A stretch of DNA of 54,138 nucleotides from Bacteroidia bacterium (GTDB lineage Bacteria > Bacteroidota > Bacteroidia > J057), in assembly GCA_030430575.1 (NCBI GenBank), contig JAUIKF010000057.1, positions 1-54,138 on the forward strand, read 5' to 3'. The notes below the pieces were generated by a model. The model worked only from the letters and a program-made list of their open reading frames with translations, was not told where the DNA came from and searched no databases. Below, piece by piece: positions 8,581-16,834 of this stretch. Both the position numbers and the translations under genes were made by a program. Positions within the stretch are counted from its first letter, which is position 1. Each line of letters begins with the position of its first letter.

Positions 8581-11019
8581 ATGAAAGTTTGCATAGCCGA
8601 AAAACCCAGCGTAGCGCGCGAAATCGCCCATATCTTGGGCGCCACTGCGCGTCAGGATGGTTACCTCGAAGGCAACGGCTATCAAGTGACCTGGACCTTT
8701 GGACACTTCTGCACCCTCAAGACGCCCGATGATTACGAACCTACTTGGAAACGGTGGGACCTCTACAGCTTGCCCATGCTTCCCCAGACGTTTGACATCA
8801 AACTCAAAGCAGATAAAGGCGTCAAAAAGCAATTTGGGGTCATCAAAAAGCTCCTCAAAACGGCCGAGGTCGTCATCAACTGTGGGGATGCCGGGCAAGA
8901 AGGAGAACTGATCCAGCGATGGGTACTTAAACAAGCGCGATACAAAGGGCCTGTCCAGCGTCTCTGGATTTCCTCACTCACCGCCGAAGCCATCCGCGAT
9001 GGCTTCCAGCAACTCCAAGATGCCAAGCAGTTTGACAACCTGTATTATGCAGGCTTCTCCCGCGCCATCGGCGATTGGCTCCTGGGAATGAACGCCACAA
9101 GGCTGTACACGCTGAAATACGGCGGTTATAAGCAATTGCTTTCTATCGGGCGGGTGCAGACGCCTACCCTCGCCATGCTGGTCAAGCGTCACCATGAGAT
9201 AACGAACTTTGTCCCAGCACCTTTCTGGGAGTTGCAAACCAAATACCGGGAGGTTGCTTTCAACTGCATGAAAGGCAAGTTTTCGAAGAAAGAAGAAGGT
9301 GAAGCGCTATTGGAAAAAGTTAAGGGGAAGCCCTTTGTGATTCTTTCAGCTGAGAAGAAGAAGGGCAAAGAGTATCCGCCCTATCTTTTTGACCTGACCA
9401 GCTTGCAGGTCCATTGCAATAAGCGATTTGGCTACTCAGCGGAGATGACGCTGAAGATAGCGCAAAGCCTCTATGAGGCGAAGGTGATTACTTATCCGCG
9501 CGTGGACACCACTTACCTCCCCAATGATATTTATCCAAAAGTCCCAGGGATTTTGGGGAAAATGTCGCAGTATAGCCAATGGACGCAGCCATTATTGGGG
9601 AAGAAATTGCGCAAATCTGCCAAGGTCTTTAATGACAAAAAGGTCACAGACCATCATGCGATTATCCCAACGGGGATAGAACGACAACTAGCTTCCAATG
9701 AGCAAAATGTCTATGACGCCATCGCCAGGCGCTTTATCGCAGCTTTTTATCCTGATTGCATCGTCAGCAACAGCACGGTCATAGGAGAGGCTGATGGGGT
9801 CAAGTTCAAAGCCACAGGCAAAGAAATTCTGGAGCCAGGCTGGCGGGTGCTTTTTCCCAAATCGCCTGCTAAGAAAGTTGAGAACAGAGAACAGGGAAAA
9901 GAGAGCAGAGAAAAGGGACTTGCCCTGAGCCAAGCCGAAGGAAAAGGGAAAGGAAAGGAAGAAAAGATTTTGCCTGCCTTTACGGTAGGGGAAAAAGGGC
10001 CACATGAGCCTTCGTTGCTTGAAAAGCAAACTCAGCCGCCTAAGACCTATACGGAAGGCACGCTGCTGCGCGCAATGGAGACTGCTGGCAAGCAGGTTGA
10101 TGATGAGTCCCTACGCGACCTCATGAAGGCCAACGGCATCGGCAGGCCTTCCACCCGCGCCAATATCATCGAGACCCTTTTTCGTCGAAACTATATCCGT
10201 CGTCAAAAAAAACAGATCGTCCCTACTGAGACAGGCGTAGCGTTGATCGATACGATCCAAAATGACCTCTTGAAGTCAGCCGAGCTGACGGGGCAATGGG
10301 AAAAGCAACTGCGAGAAATAGAGGCGGGCACACACTCTGCGCAGCAGTTTGTCAGAGACATGAAGCAGATGGTCGCAACACTGGTAGAGGAAGTCCGCCA
10401 AGCTGCTGTACATCATCGCATTGCTGCGCCTATTTCCCCTCAATCTGCAAAAACGAGCCCTAAGGGAAAAGGAAAAAAGGCTTCTTCAAAAACCAAAGAT
10501 ATAGCAAGCTTGACCTGCCCTAAATGTAAGCAAGGCAAGGTACTTACAGGCAAGACAGCCTACGGCTGTAGCCGATGGAAAGAAGGCTGTACCTTGCGGG
10601 TACCATTTGTCTATATGGAGAAAAAGCTCTCCACAGGCCAAGCCTATCGCCTCCTGGACAAGGGAGCTACAATCAATTTGAAAGGCTTCAAAAAAGGCGG
10701 AAAGTCTGTCGCCGGCCGAGTGCAATTTGACAATAGCGGCGAACTGATCTTTACCCCAAAAACCCCGCTTCGACAAGCTCAGCGACCGCAAAATCCCCCT
10801 GCCCAAAACTCTAAACCCCAAACTCAAAACTCCAAAAAAACCATGCCTTGCCCCAAATGTGGCCTTGGGCAGGTCATCAAGGGCAAAACCGCCTACGGCT
10901 GTAGCCGTTGGAAGGCAGGGTGTGACTTCCGCTTTTCCTTTGATGCAGTGCGCGAAAAGGCCGCGGGGCAGCCGTTGAGTAGGGAATTGGTGGAGGAGAT
11001 ATTGGGGGAGAGAGACTAA
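8581..11019 (+). CDS. topB: DNA topoisomerase III
   Basis: A type IA topoisomerase of 812 residues, resolving single-strand passages during replication and recombination. The TOPRIM domain starts MKVCIAEKPSVARE, with the metal-binding DAGQEGE at 103-109. The catalytic tyrosine is Y305 in VITYPRVDTTYL. Two C-terminal zinc ribbons (CPKCKQGKVL...CSRWKEGC and CPKCGLGQVI...CSRWKAGC) follow. I chose the ATG at 8581 because MKVCIAEKPS is the family's usual start; an in-frame TTG at 8554 adds nine unlikely residues. Two low-complexity linkers (about 432-461 and 728-753) are encoded by sequences that look like this genome's intergenic repeats. They lie between domains and may be tolerated insertions. 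No partner helicase is adjacent. Confidence 0.9.
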   Translation: MKVCIAEKPSVAREIAHILGATARQDGYLEGNGYQVTWTFGHFCTLKTPDDYEPTWKRWDLYSLPMLPQTFDIKLKADKGVKKQFGVIKKLLKTAEVVINCGDAGQEGELIQRWVLKQARYKGPVQRLWISSLTAEAIRDGFQQLQDAKQFDNLYYAGFSRAIGDWLLGMNATRLYTLKYGGYKQLLSIGRVQTPTLAMLVKRHHEITNFVPAPFWELQTKYREVAFNCMKGKFSKKEEGEALLEKVKGKPFVILSAEKKKGKEYPPYLFDLTSLQVHCNKRFGYSAEMTLKIAQSLYEAKVITYPRVDTTYLPNDIYPKVPGILGKMSQYSQWTQPLLGKKLRKSAKVFNDKKVTDHHAIIPTGIERQLASNEQNVYDAIARRFIAAFYPDCIVSNSTVIGEADGVKFKATGKEILEPGWRVLFPKSPAKKVENREQGKESREKGLALSQAEGKGKGKEEKILPAFTVGEKGPHEPSLLEKQTQPPKTYTEGTLLRAMETAGKQVDDESLRDLMKANGIGRPSTRANIIETLFRRNYIRRQKKQIVPTETGVALIDTIQNDLLKSAELTGQWEKQLREIEAGTHSAQQFVRDMKQMVATLVEEVRQAAVHHRIAAPISPQSAKTSPKGKGKKASSKTKDIASLTCPKCKQGKVLTGKTAYGCSRWKEGCTLRVPFVYMEKKLSTGQAYRLLDKGATINLKGFKKGGKSVAGRVQFDNSGELIFTPKTPLRQAQRPQNPPAQNSKPQTQNSKKTMPCPKCGLGQVIKGKTAYGCSRWKAGCDFRFSFDAVREKAAGQPLSRELVEEILGERD
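9874..9966 (+). repeat. In-frame repeat-derived insertion in topB, copy 1
   Basis: AGAACAGAGAACAGGGAAAA-type direct repetition is followed by CTTGCCCTGAGCCAAGCCGAAGG, a CCTGAGC...GCCGAAGG word related to the palindrome at 14565-14610. It encodes Lys/Glu/Gly-rich residues plus LALSQAEG and keeps the frame. Confidence 0.5.
10762..10840 (+). repeat. In-frame repeat-derived insertion in topB, copy 2
   Basis: CGCTTCGACAAGCTCAGCG is the kind of CTTCGACAAGCTCAG word widely seen in intergenic repeats of Bacteroidota. It is followed by AACTCTAAACCCCAAACTC-type text like the intergenic stretches at 38911-38962. It encodes the Pro/Gln/Asn/Ser-rich linker between the two zinc ribbons. Confidence 0.5.
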
Positions 11020-11064
11020 TCTTTAGACCGGATTACGCAAAGATACGTCTGCAAAAGAAAGAAC

Positions 11065-11100
11065 CTTTGAGGTTGAACTTGAATTTGCGCTTGAACTTTT
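11065..11100. repeat. AAGTTCAAATTC-family repeat
   Basis: A single arm (GAGGTTGAACTTGAATTTGC) of the dispersed family, lying between the convergent ends of topB and the glycosyltransferase gene. Confidence 0.5.
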
Positions 11101-11109
11101 CTCTCTCCC

Positions 11110-12669
11110 TCACAGCGGCTTCAGCTCCACCTCAAACCGCTGGATCGTGGTGTCTTCATTGAGATAATCAGGCAAGCAGACGCCCGTCTCCAACATGCCA
11201 AGCCTGCGGCCAGATTCTTTCATCCGCTTATAAGTCCACAAATCCGGGAATCCGCTATATCCAGTCACGCCAGCATAGAACATAAAGCTGACAGGCTCCC
11301 ATTTGGGACAATTGAGCATGACATCTACGCCAGAAAGGTCTATTTGCTGAAAGGAACGATAGACTTCGGCGTTGTGAGCCTTGGCAATCCATCTAGGGTA
11401 TTTGCCAGGTTGAGGCACATGGTAGGCCTGGATGCTCTCCTGATCAAAATGCAAAAAACCAAACCAGGCGACTACGATAAGACTCAACGGCAGCAAGATG
11501 CGGCGGGAGAGGTGGGGTTTTAGTCCCAGATATATTTGATAAAAAAGGCATCCTACGGCGAGGTAGAAAATAGGAGTCAAGACTAGGGTAAAGCTGATCA
11601 GTTTGGTTTTAGCTACAGTAAAAAAGGCATACACCAAGATCACATAAGTCGCATAAGCGATGCCATAAGCTTTCGTCTTGACTCGCTTAAACAGGAAGTA
11701 AAATGCTATTACGATGACAAATGGAATCCAATTTCCATAGATCTCGTGCATGTGCTCAAAATAGTACCACCAGCCTCCAGCGTGTTTCTCTATTACTTCT
11801 GTGAAATGGCGGCCATTCAGCTCAAATTCATGGGCAAAATGTTCAGGAAATCGCAGCAGCGTATAGAGCTGCCAGGGCAGGGCGACGATGACCGTAATCA
11901 AGGCACTGGTCAGCATAGGGAGATAAGCCTTCAGGCGGGTGCGTTTGGAGCTGTCGAGCAATATATTCATGCCCCAGCCAGAGTAGACCAGAATGCCCAC
12001 CAGCCATTTGTTGAGAATCGCAAACCCTGAAAATAGGCCAATCAGGTAGATCCAGTGTCTTTTCCCACTATGTTGATATTCTATCCATGACCAGATGCTC
12101 AAGGTGATGTAAAACATAAATGCTACATCGTTGTGGTCCATGCCAAAGTTTCCGCATACGAGTTCGAGCTGGTAATTAGCGAGGGCAAAAAGGAAGGCAC
12201 CGAGGTAGCCCGCCTGAGGGCTGAGGGTACGCTTTCCCATTCGATAGATCACCCAGATCAGCAAGGTGGTCATCAGGGCGCTAGGGAGGCGCGCGGCAAA
12301 CTCATTGGCACCAAATATCTTCATCGAAAGCGCCATCTGCCACATAAACAAAGGCTGCTTATGAAGCCAGATATCGACGCCGACCCAGTTGAGGTAATTG
12401 TGCTCAAATGGGAGAAGCTCGTAGAGCATGGGTTTGAAGGGGTGCGCCATCATGTTTTTGGCCACCATCACATGGAATTGTTCATCCCAGGTATACAGGA
12501 ATGGTGTAGATGCCAGCATGAAAAAACGGAGTGCAAGACCGCCCAGAAGCAATAGGCCCACAGCCCACGTATTTTTTCCCTTCAGAAAAAACGCTAAACT
12601 CAGCAAAAGGCAGGTGGCTGAAGGCAGCAACCAGGCCAGTTGAGTAGGGGAAAAAGCAGAGCTGATCAT
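11110..12669 (-). CDS. GT39/ArnT-like membrane glycosyltransferase
   Basis: A 519-residue integral membrane protein with about 11-12 hydrophobic segments. The first periplasmic loop carries the acidic pair D62-E63 (YTWDEQFH) that is the catalytic signature of GT-C enzymes using polyprenyl-phosphate sugar donors. The segment RLPSALMTTLLIWVIYRMGK is typical of the dolichyl-phosphate-mannose/ArnT family. It would transfer a sugar from a lipid carrier to lipid A, protein or glycan on the outer face of the inner membrane; the acceptor cannot be told. I chose the start MISSAFS at 12669 because the upstream in-frame TTG (12678) lies inside the -7 promoter box. Confidence 0.8.
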   Translation of the reverse strand: MISSAFSPTQLAWLLPSATCLLLSLAFFLKGKNTWAVGLLLLGGLALRFFMLASTPFLYTWDEQFHVMVAKNMMAHPFKPMLYELLPFEHNYLNWVGVDIWLHKQPLFMWQMALSMKIFGANEFAARLPSALMTTLLIWVIYRMGKRTLSPQAGYLGAFLFALANYQLELVCGNFGMDHNDVAFMFYITLSIWSWIEYQHSGKRHWIYLIGLFSGFAILNKWLVGILVYSGWGMNILLDSSKRTRLKAYLPMLTSALITVIVALPWQLYTLLRFPEHFAHEFELNGRHFTEVIEKHAGGWWYYFEHMHEIYGNWIPFVIVIAFYFLFKRVKTKAYGIAYATYVILVYAFFTVAKTKLISFTLVLTPIFYLAVGCLFYQIYLGLKPHLSRRILLPLSLIVVAWFGFLHFDQESIQAYHVPQPGKYPRWIAKAHNAEVYRSFQQIDLSGVDVMLNCPKWEPVSFMFYAGVTGYSGFPDLWTYKRMKESGRRLGMLETGVCLPDYLNEDTTIQRFEVELKPL

Positions 12670-12675
12670 CGAGGG

Positions 12676-12707
12676 CAAAAGTACGGCATGCCGACAGGAA
12701 GAACAAA
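12676..12707 (-). promoter_or_regulatory. Bacteroidota promoter giving a near-leaderless glycosyltransferase mRNA
   Basis: On the minus strand TTTG (12704-12707), exactly 20 bases, then TACTTTTG (12676-12683): a textbook -33/-7 pair. Only six bases separate the -7 box from the ATG at 12669, so transcription probably starts at or next to the start codon. Confidence 0.6.
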
Positions 12708-12713
12708 AAAATC

Positions 12714-12824
12714 GCCAAGCACCGGGTAAAGATTATTGATTAATAAATTGATTGATTATGAATGATCTAGATGAAAATTAATCAATCAATAATCCATCAA
12801 TTAATAATTCTTTGAGTGCTTGGC
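12714..12824. repeat. 111-base stem-loop with AT-rich repeat core
   Basis: Perfect 9-base outer arms GCCAAGCAC (12714-12722) and GTGCTTGGC (12816-12824) enclose a core of ATTATTGATT-type words and their complements (12733-12812). It lies between the glycosyltransferase promoter and the end of the metB-like gene. Confidence 0.65.
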
Positions 12825-12940
12825 GTAGTCATATGCAAATGAGAAAAGAACGGTCGTGATTGATGAATATCGAACAAGGGTTGGAGATTGAAGAGCGAAA
12901 GATTATTCTGCTATGCCCAAACTCCTTTTGCTGAATTCGT

Positions 12941-14113
12941 TTAAATAATGGCTTTCTGGGCGAAACTGAGGCGTGTCAGGCTAAAAGCTTGCCCAAGGTC
13001 TGCGATCAGGTCATCGGCGTGTTCTATCCCACAAGACAGTCGGACCAGAGAGTCCTGTATCCCTGCGGCGCGCCGTACGTCTGTCGGCGTAGATCCGTGG
13101 GTCATGGTCGCTGGATGGCAGAGCAGACTCTTCACCCCGCCGAGGCTCTCGGCGAGTTTGAAGAGGTGTGTCGAGGTGACAAATCGATTGGCCGTTTCCA
13201 CCGTGTCATGTTTAAAGCTAAAGGAAACAACGGCTCCGAATAAGGTTTGCTGGCTGCTGGCCACGTCATGGTTTTTGTGATTTTCAAGCCCTGGATAATA
13301 GACCTTATCGATCGATGGCAAGGTGGTCAAGTATTGGGCAATGGCGGCGGCGTTACGGCACTGTTTCTCCAATCGTAGATGGAGGGTCTGGATACCGCGC
13401 AGCGTCAACCAGCAGTCCCATGGCCCCAAAACGCCTCCTGTGGCGTTTTGAATAAATTTGATCTTTTCCGCTAATTCCTCCGAATCTACTACCACCAGGC
13501 CGGCCAGCACATCTGAATGTCCAGCAAGGTACTTCGTTGCACTGTGAACGACGATGTCGGCTCCATGTCTCAGAGGCTTCTGTAGGGCAGGGGAGGCAAA
13601 AGTATTGTCTACCACTAGCCAGGCACCTGCACCATGGGCAATATCGGCGATCGTCTGAATATCAGAGACTTTCAGGGTAGGGTTGGTGGGGGTTTCTAGC
13701 CAGACTAGTCGTGTGCGGCTACTGATCTCTCTCGCGACATTTTCGGGATCAGTGGTATCCACGTACTTGATCGTAATCCCAAATTTCTGGTAAATATGCT
13801 GAAAAAGGCGAAATGAACCGCCATAGATGTCGTCCACCGCGATGACCTCATCCCCTGCTTGCAGGAGTTTGGCGACGGCGTCTACCGCAGCCAGGCCACT
13901 GGCAAAGGCGAAGCCTGCCGCGCCTTCTTCGAGTGAGGTGATGGTTTCTTCAAGAACCTTGCGGGTGGGATTGTTGGTGCGGGCATAGTCATAGCCCTGA
14001 TTGACGCCTGGCGCTTCCTGTACAAATGTGGAAGTCTGATAGATAGGCGTAGAAATGGCACCCGTCAATGGGTCTGCCAGGATGTGATGCAATACATTGG
14101 TTTCTTCTCGCAT
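12941..14113 (-). CDS. metB: Cystathionine gamma-synthase/lyase-type PLP enzyme
   Basis: A 390-residue PLP enzyme of the Cys/Met metabolism family. YARTNNPTR (about 43-51) binds phosphate, and K194 in HSATKYLAGHSDVLAG is the Schiff-base lysine. The family covers cystathionine gamma-synthase, gamma-lyase and homocysteine synthases, and sequence reading alone does not separate them. The upstream SAM-I riboswitch with a terminator shows control by S-adenosylmethionine, which argues for a methionine-making role (MetB: acylhomoserine plus cysteine to cystathionine, or direct sulfhydrylation). The start MREETNVLHH is well placed. No other methionine gene is adjacent. Confidence 0.8.
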   Translation of the reverse strand: MREETNVLHHILADPLTGAISTPIYQTSTFVQEAPGVNQGYDYARTNNPTRKVLEETITSLEEGAAGFAFASGLAAVDAVAKLLQAGDEVIAVDDIYGGSFRLFQHIYQKFGITIKYVDTTDPENVAREISSRTRLVWLETPTNPTLKVSDIQTIADIAHGAGAWLVVDNTFASPALQKPLRHGADIVVHSATKYLAGHSDVLAGLVVVDSEELAEKIKFIQNATGGVLGPWDCWLTLRGIQTLHLRLEKQCRNAAAIAQYLTTLPSIDKVYYPGLENHKNHDVASSQQTLFGAVVSFSFKHDTVETANRFVTSTHLFKLAESLGGVKSLLCHPATMTHGSTPTDVRRAAGIQDSLVRLSCGIEHADDLIADLGQAFSLTRLSFAQKAII

Positions 14114-14215
14114 GTCTGAAAAAATGTTGAATGAGGGATGTTGAATGCTTAATTAGCACTTTCAGTTGCTTTTGAACTTGAATTTGAATTTTCTCAAGAG
14201 TCTAGAAGAAACCAT

Positions 14216-14249
14216 AAAAAAAGTCCCTTCTGGACAAGCCAGAAGGGAC
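14216..14249 (-). terminator. Riboswitch-controlled terminator
   Basis: In minus-strand sense: GTCCCTTCTGG, loop CTTGT, CCAGAAGGGAC, then seven T. A perfect 11-pair stem (14239-14249 with 14223-14233; T tract 14216-14222). The loop plus part of the 5' arm (TTCTGGCTTGTC) can pair with the 3' strand of riboswitch helix P1 (GATAAGGCAGAA) at 11 of 12 positions. This is the expected alternative antiterminator. Confidence 0.88.
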
Positions 14250-14285
14250 GGTATATATCAGAAAAAATATATGCGAGGTTTCTGC

Positions 14286-14468
14286 CTTATCTCCCCCCGA
14301 TGGAAATTATTGATTGTTAATTAATGATTATTGATTCTCTAAGGGCAATCAATAATTATTCAATCCATAATCTTGTTATGGGGTTGGAAGAAGCACCTAC
14401 ATTACTGCATTTGCAGTAAGGGTTGCTAAGGTTTCACAGGGCCAAATCCCTCCACCTTTCTTGATAAG
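14286..14468 (-). promoter_or_regulatory. SAM-I (S-box) riboswitch with enlarged P4
   Basis: The minus strand shows the conserved S-box core in order: CTTATC AAGA (P1 5' strand, 14463-14468), GGTGGAGGGATTTGGCCC, TGTGAAACC, TTAGCAACC, a P3 hairpin (TTACTGC-AAAT-GCAGTAA), GGTGC, and GATAAG (P1 3' strand, 14286-14291). The aptamer is 183 bases long against roughly 100-120 usually. The excess is an AT-rich hairpin (about 14300-14385) built from the genome's dispersed ATTATTGATT repeat, placed in P4 between CCCC and GGGG. It is expected to switch the metB-like gene off when SAM is high, through the terminator at 14216-14249. Confidence 0.92.
14307..14366. repeat. ATTATTGATT-family repeat inside riboswitch P4
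   Basis: ATTATTGATT (14327-14336) and AATCAATAAT (14347-14356) are perfect inverted arms around a 10-base loop, flanked by further ATTGATT and TAATTATT words. The same family fills gaps at 12733-12812, 15699-15800, 27721-27830, 28767-28935 and 49605-49680. Confidence 0.8.
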
Positions 14469-14538
14469 TCTTCAAATCAAATAAAGAACGATGTCGCAAT
14501 TGTAGGAGGAAAAATTTAGAAATCCAATTTCTTTGTAA

Positions 14539-14655
14539 GAAAAGTTCAAATTCAAGCCTTGTCCTGAGACTTCGGCGTGAGCGTTCGACTGAGCTCACGC
14601 CGAAGTCTCAGTCGAACGCCTAGTCGAAGGATCAACCTCAAGTTCAATTTGATTT
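14539..14655. repeat. GC-rich palindrome nested in an AAGTTCAA-family repeat
   Basis: TGAGACTTCGGCGTGAGC (14565-14582) and its exact complement (14593-14610) form 18-base arms around GTTCGACTGA. The whole lies between two halves of an AAGTTCAAATTC-type repeat (14541-14556 and about 14627-14648), as if inserted into it. Confidence 0.7.
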
Positions 14656-14888
14656 TAAATAAAAAGGATGCTAGCGCGGACTTCGGCCTTGTGCGGCAGG
14701 CCTTGAGGCGTAGTCCATGCGATGGCCAAGATTCCTTGGGGCTGTAAAGCATTCGCTTTGGCCTGTTGGCGGATTACGCTAAAAGCTTGTCCGCAGGCCG
14801 AAATCTGCCAGAGCAGCAGTTGAGTTTGAACTTTTCTTCAATGAGTTTGGGCAAAGAATTTCCCTTTATCACAAAGGGGTTCCCTCCT
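14656..14888. other. Gene-free stretch between riboswitch and DUF4294 gene
   Basis: No convincing gene. It holds mixed repeat fragments: CGGACTTCGGCC...GGCAGG with a partial complement near 14790-14812 (GTCCGCAGGCCGAAATCTGCC), one AAGTTCAAACTC word at 14818-14835, and an AAAGGGG-containing end next to the DUF4294 stop. Short frames here have no coding character. Confidence 0.5.
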
Positions 14889-15554
14889 TTAGCGAAGCGC
14901 AAAATTGGTTGTTTTATAGACGATGTTATACCCTCCCTGTTCCAATTCCTGAACAAGGCGCTCGATCATCCAATTTTCATCCTCGTCAGCTTCATATTCA
15001 ACCTTGAGGTTGATGCCAAAGATGAGTCCTACGGACTGCCAAAGGACGGCAGTAGCACCGCTTTTGATGTCTTTGATGAGGTGGTACATGGAGTTGCCCG
15101 TCTGGCGGTGGACGAGTTTGACAAGGATGCGGCCTTGGGTGCGCGTCATCCGTCGGATGTCTTGCTCATATTTTCCGAAAAGAGATTTCTCTTTTTCCTT
15201 GAGGTATTTTCGCTTTTTTTCGCCTTCTGGCAGAGCAGCTATCTCTGCATTGATCTCCTGAAGGAGCGCTCCGACTTTAACTGCATAGGGGTAGACCTTG
15301 TGGACATGCCACTTGAGACGAGAATATTTAGCGAGGCGCTTTTTGCCGCGTTTCATTTTGGCCTTTGAAGGCCTTTTACCAGTAATCTCTATCTCTTCAA
15401 ACTCGATTTGCCCTACTTTTTGTCCATCTACATCGAACACTTTGAAGTTGTATTCACTCTCAGGATAATTTTGGGCATGGGCATTAAGACCTGCCAGTAC
15501 GGCAAAGGTCAATAAGAGCCAAGTACTCAGATATGTTTGTTTTAGGGTTTCCAT
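14889..15554 (-). CDS. Exported DUF4294 family protein
   Basis: A 221-residue protein with a signal peptide (about 1-28, ending LNAHAQ). A conserved segment follows, rich in Lys/Arg and Tyr, including IEITGKRPSKAKMKRGKK, LKWHVHKVYPYAVKVGALL and IKDIKSGATAVLWQSVG. DUF4294 is a Bacteroidota family of unknown function, predicted periplasmic. A TAACTTTG element at 15622-15629 is a likely promoter. The gene is divergent from the sterol desaturase gene and shows no operon partner. Confidence 0.78.
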   Translation of the reverse strand: METLKQTYLSTWLLLTFAVLAGLNAHAQNYPESEYNFKVFDVDGQKVGQIEFEEIEITGKRPSKAKMKRGKKRLAKYSRLKWHVHKVYPYAVKVGALLQEINAEIAALPEGEKKRKYLKEKEKSLFGKYEQDIRRMTRTQGRILVKLVHRQTGNSMYHLIKDIKSGATAVLWQSVGLIFGINLKVEYEADEDENWMIERLVQELEQGGYNIVYKTTNFALR

Positions 15555-15621
15555 TTTTCAATCTATAGATATTTTTAGGCCTACAGGATGATTAACGGAG
15601 CATAATTCATTTTAGTTATTT

Positions 15622-15629
15622 CAAAGTTA
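15622..15629 (-). promoter_or_regulatory. Probable -7 element for the DUF4294 gene
   Basis: TAACTTTG on the minus strand matches TAnnTTTG exactly, 67 bases before the start codon. The -33 box is unclear. Confidence 0.4.
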
Positions 15630-15646
15630 CTCAAAATTTTCGAGTT

Positions 15647-15675
15647 TTTGTTTTGGGGGATTCTCGGTATCTTTG
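15647..15675 (+). promoter_or_regulatory. Probable promoter of the sterol desaturase gene
   Basis: TTTG (15647-15650), 17 bases, then TATCTTTG (15668-15675) followed by CCGCACC: the typical Bacteroidota -7 context. The leader to the ATG at 15830 is about 150 bases and contains an AT-rich repeat. Confidence 0.5.
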
Positions 15676-15698
15676 CCGCACCAAATATGGATGAAAGA

Positions 15699-15800
15699 TT
15701 ATTGATTATTCATTGATAGATTATTAATTCAAGATAAAGGTTAAAGCGTTATTTACATTGTATCATTTCCCACAACGAATTAATCAATCAATTAATAACT
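15699..15800. repeat. ATTATTGATT-family inverted repeat in a 5' leader
   Basis: ATTATTGATTATTCATTGATAG is balanced by AATTAATCAATCAATTAATAA near 15777-15799, with a spacer between. It lies 30-130 bases before the start codon of the sterol desaturase family gene. Confidence 0.65.
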
Positions 15801-15829
15801 TCAGGGTTCATTAACACAACACTACTTCT

Positions 15830-16831
15830 ATGTTCGATAACTTATTAGCCAGTCTCAGTGAGTTTTTTGCTGCTTTTGAAAAGCAGACTTATACGATGGC
15901 GGACATTATGACGATGCAAGAAAATGGAGATCTTCCGAAGCTTATCGTTTATGCCGTTCCCATCATGCTGAGCTTTGTCTTATTGGAATATATCATCAGT
16001 CAGTACAAAAAACGCAGCCTCTATTCAGGCAAAGATTTTCTTGCTTCTGTGGGGATAGGGGTAGGGAATTTGATTTCTACCCTGATACTGAATGGGGTTT
16101 TATTTGCGGTCATTTTATTTTTCTATAACCTCTCTCCTTGGACGATTCCTGTGACATGGTGGTCGTTGCTTTTGTGCCTGATATGTATGGATTTTGGGCG
16201 TTATTGGGCGCACCGAGTGGCACATGAGCAGCGTATCTGGTGGGCAACTCACGTGCCGCATCATTCCTCCGAAGAATACAATTTCTCTGTGTCATTTAGG
16301 CTATCCTGGGTACAGCAAGTGAAGGTGATATTTTTTCTCCCGATCGCCCTATTAGGCTTCCACCCAGTGGTCTTTTTTGTCTGTAACCAAATTGAAGTCC
16401 TGTACCAGTTCTGGATTCATACCCGGGTGATCAATAAAATGCCGCGTATCATTGAGTTTATCTTTGTGACGCCTTCGCACCACCGAGTACACCATGCGCG
16501 AAATCCTAAGTATATCGACAAGAATTTTGGTTCTACGCTGATCATTTGGGACCGTATGTTTGGGACATTCCAACCAGAGTTGCCAGAACTCCAACCGGAC
16601 TATGGCATCACCACTCCACCCAATTCCTATAACCCAGCATTTCTGGTTTTTCATGAGTTTATTGACATCTTCAAGGATCTCTTTCACGCGAGAAACTGGA
16701 AGGACCGTGCGGGCATCGTTTTTGGCTATCCAGGGACGTATATGGCGCGGGTAGAAGAAGAAAAAGCGCGGAAAGCACAAGAAGAACAAGCAAAATCAAA
16801 CAAACAGGATAAAGCCAAGGTTCTGGGGTAA
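15830..16831 (+). CDS. Sterol desaturase/fatty acid hydroxylase family protein
   Basis: A 333-residue membrane di-iron protein. The histidine clusters of the family are present: HRVAH (128-132), HVPHH (141-145) and HHRVHH (about 217-222), between four or so transmembrane helices (about 39-57, 80-99, 108-121, 165-187). The enzymes use O2 and a di-iron centre to hydroxylate or desaturate lipids; the substrate here (hopanoid, carotenoid or acyl chain) cannot be told. The C-terminal 30 residues are charged (EEEKARKAQEEQAKSNKQDK) and look unstructured. No redox partner is adjacent. Confidence 0.85.
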   Translation: MFDNLLASLSEFFAAFEKQTYTMADIMTMQENGDLPKLIVYAVPIMLSFVLLEYIISQYKKRSLYSGKDFLASVGIGVGNLISTLILNGVLFAVILFFYNLSPWTIPVTWWSLLLCLICMDFGRYWAHRVAHEQRIWWATHVPHHSSEEYNFSVSFRLSWVQQVKVIFFLPIALLGFHPVVFFVCNQIEVLYQFWIHTRVINKMPRIIEFIFVTPSHHRVHHARNPKYIDKNFGSTLIIWDRMFGTFQPELPELQPDYGITTPPNSYNPAFLVFHEFIDIFKDLFHARNWKDRAGIVFGYPGTYMARVEEEKARKAQEEQAKSNKQDKAKVLG

Positions 16832-16834
16832 CAA

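Noticed and set aside
11036-11046. TATCTTTGCG on the minus strand, resembling a promoter
   Set aside because: It would point into the 3' end of topB, has no -33 partner and lies in repeat text.
14552-14752. A 66-codon minus-strand frame between riboswitch and DUF4294 gene
   Set aside because: It consists of repeat words and a palindrome, with no coding character.
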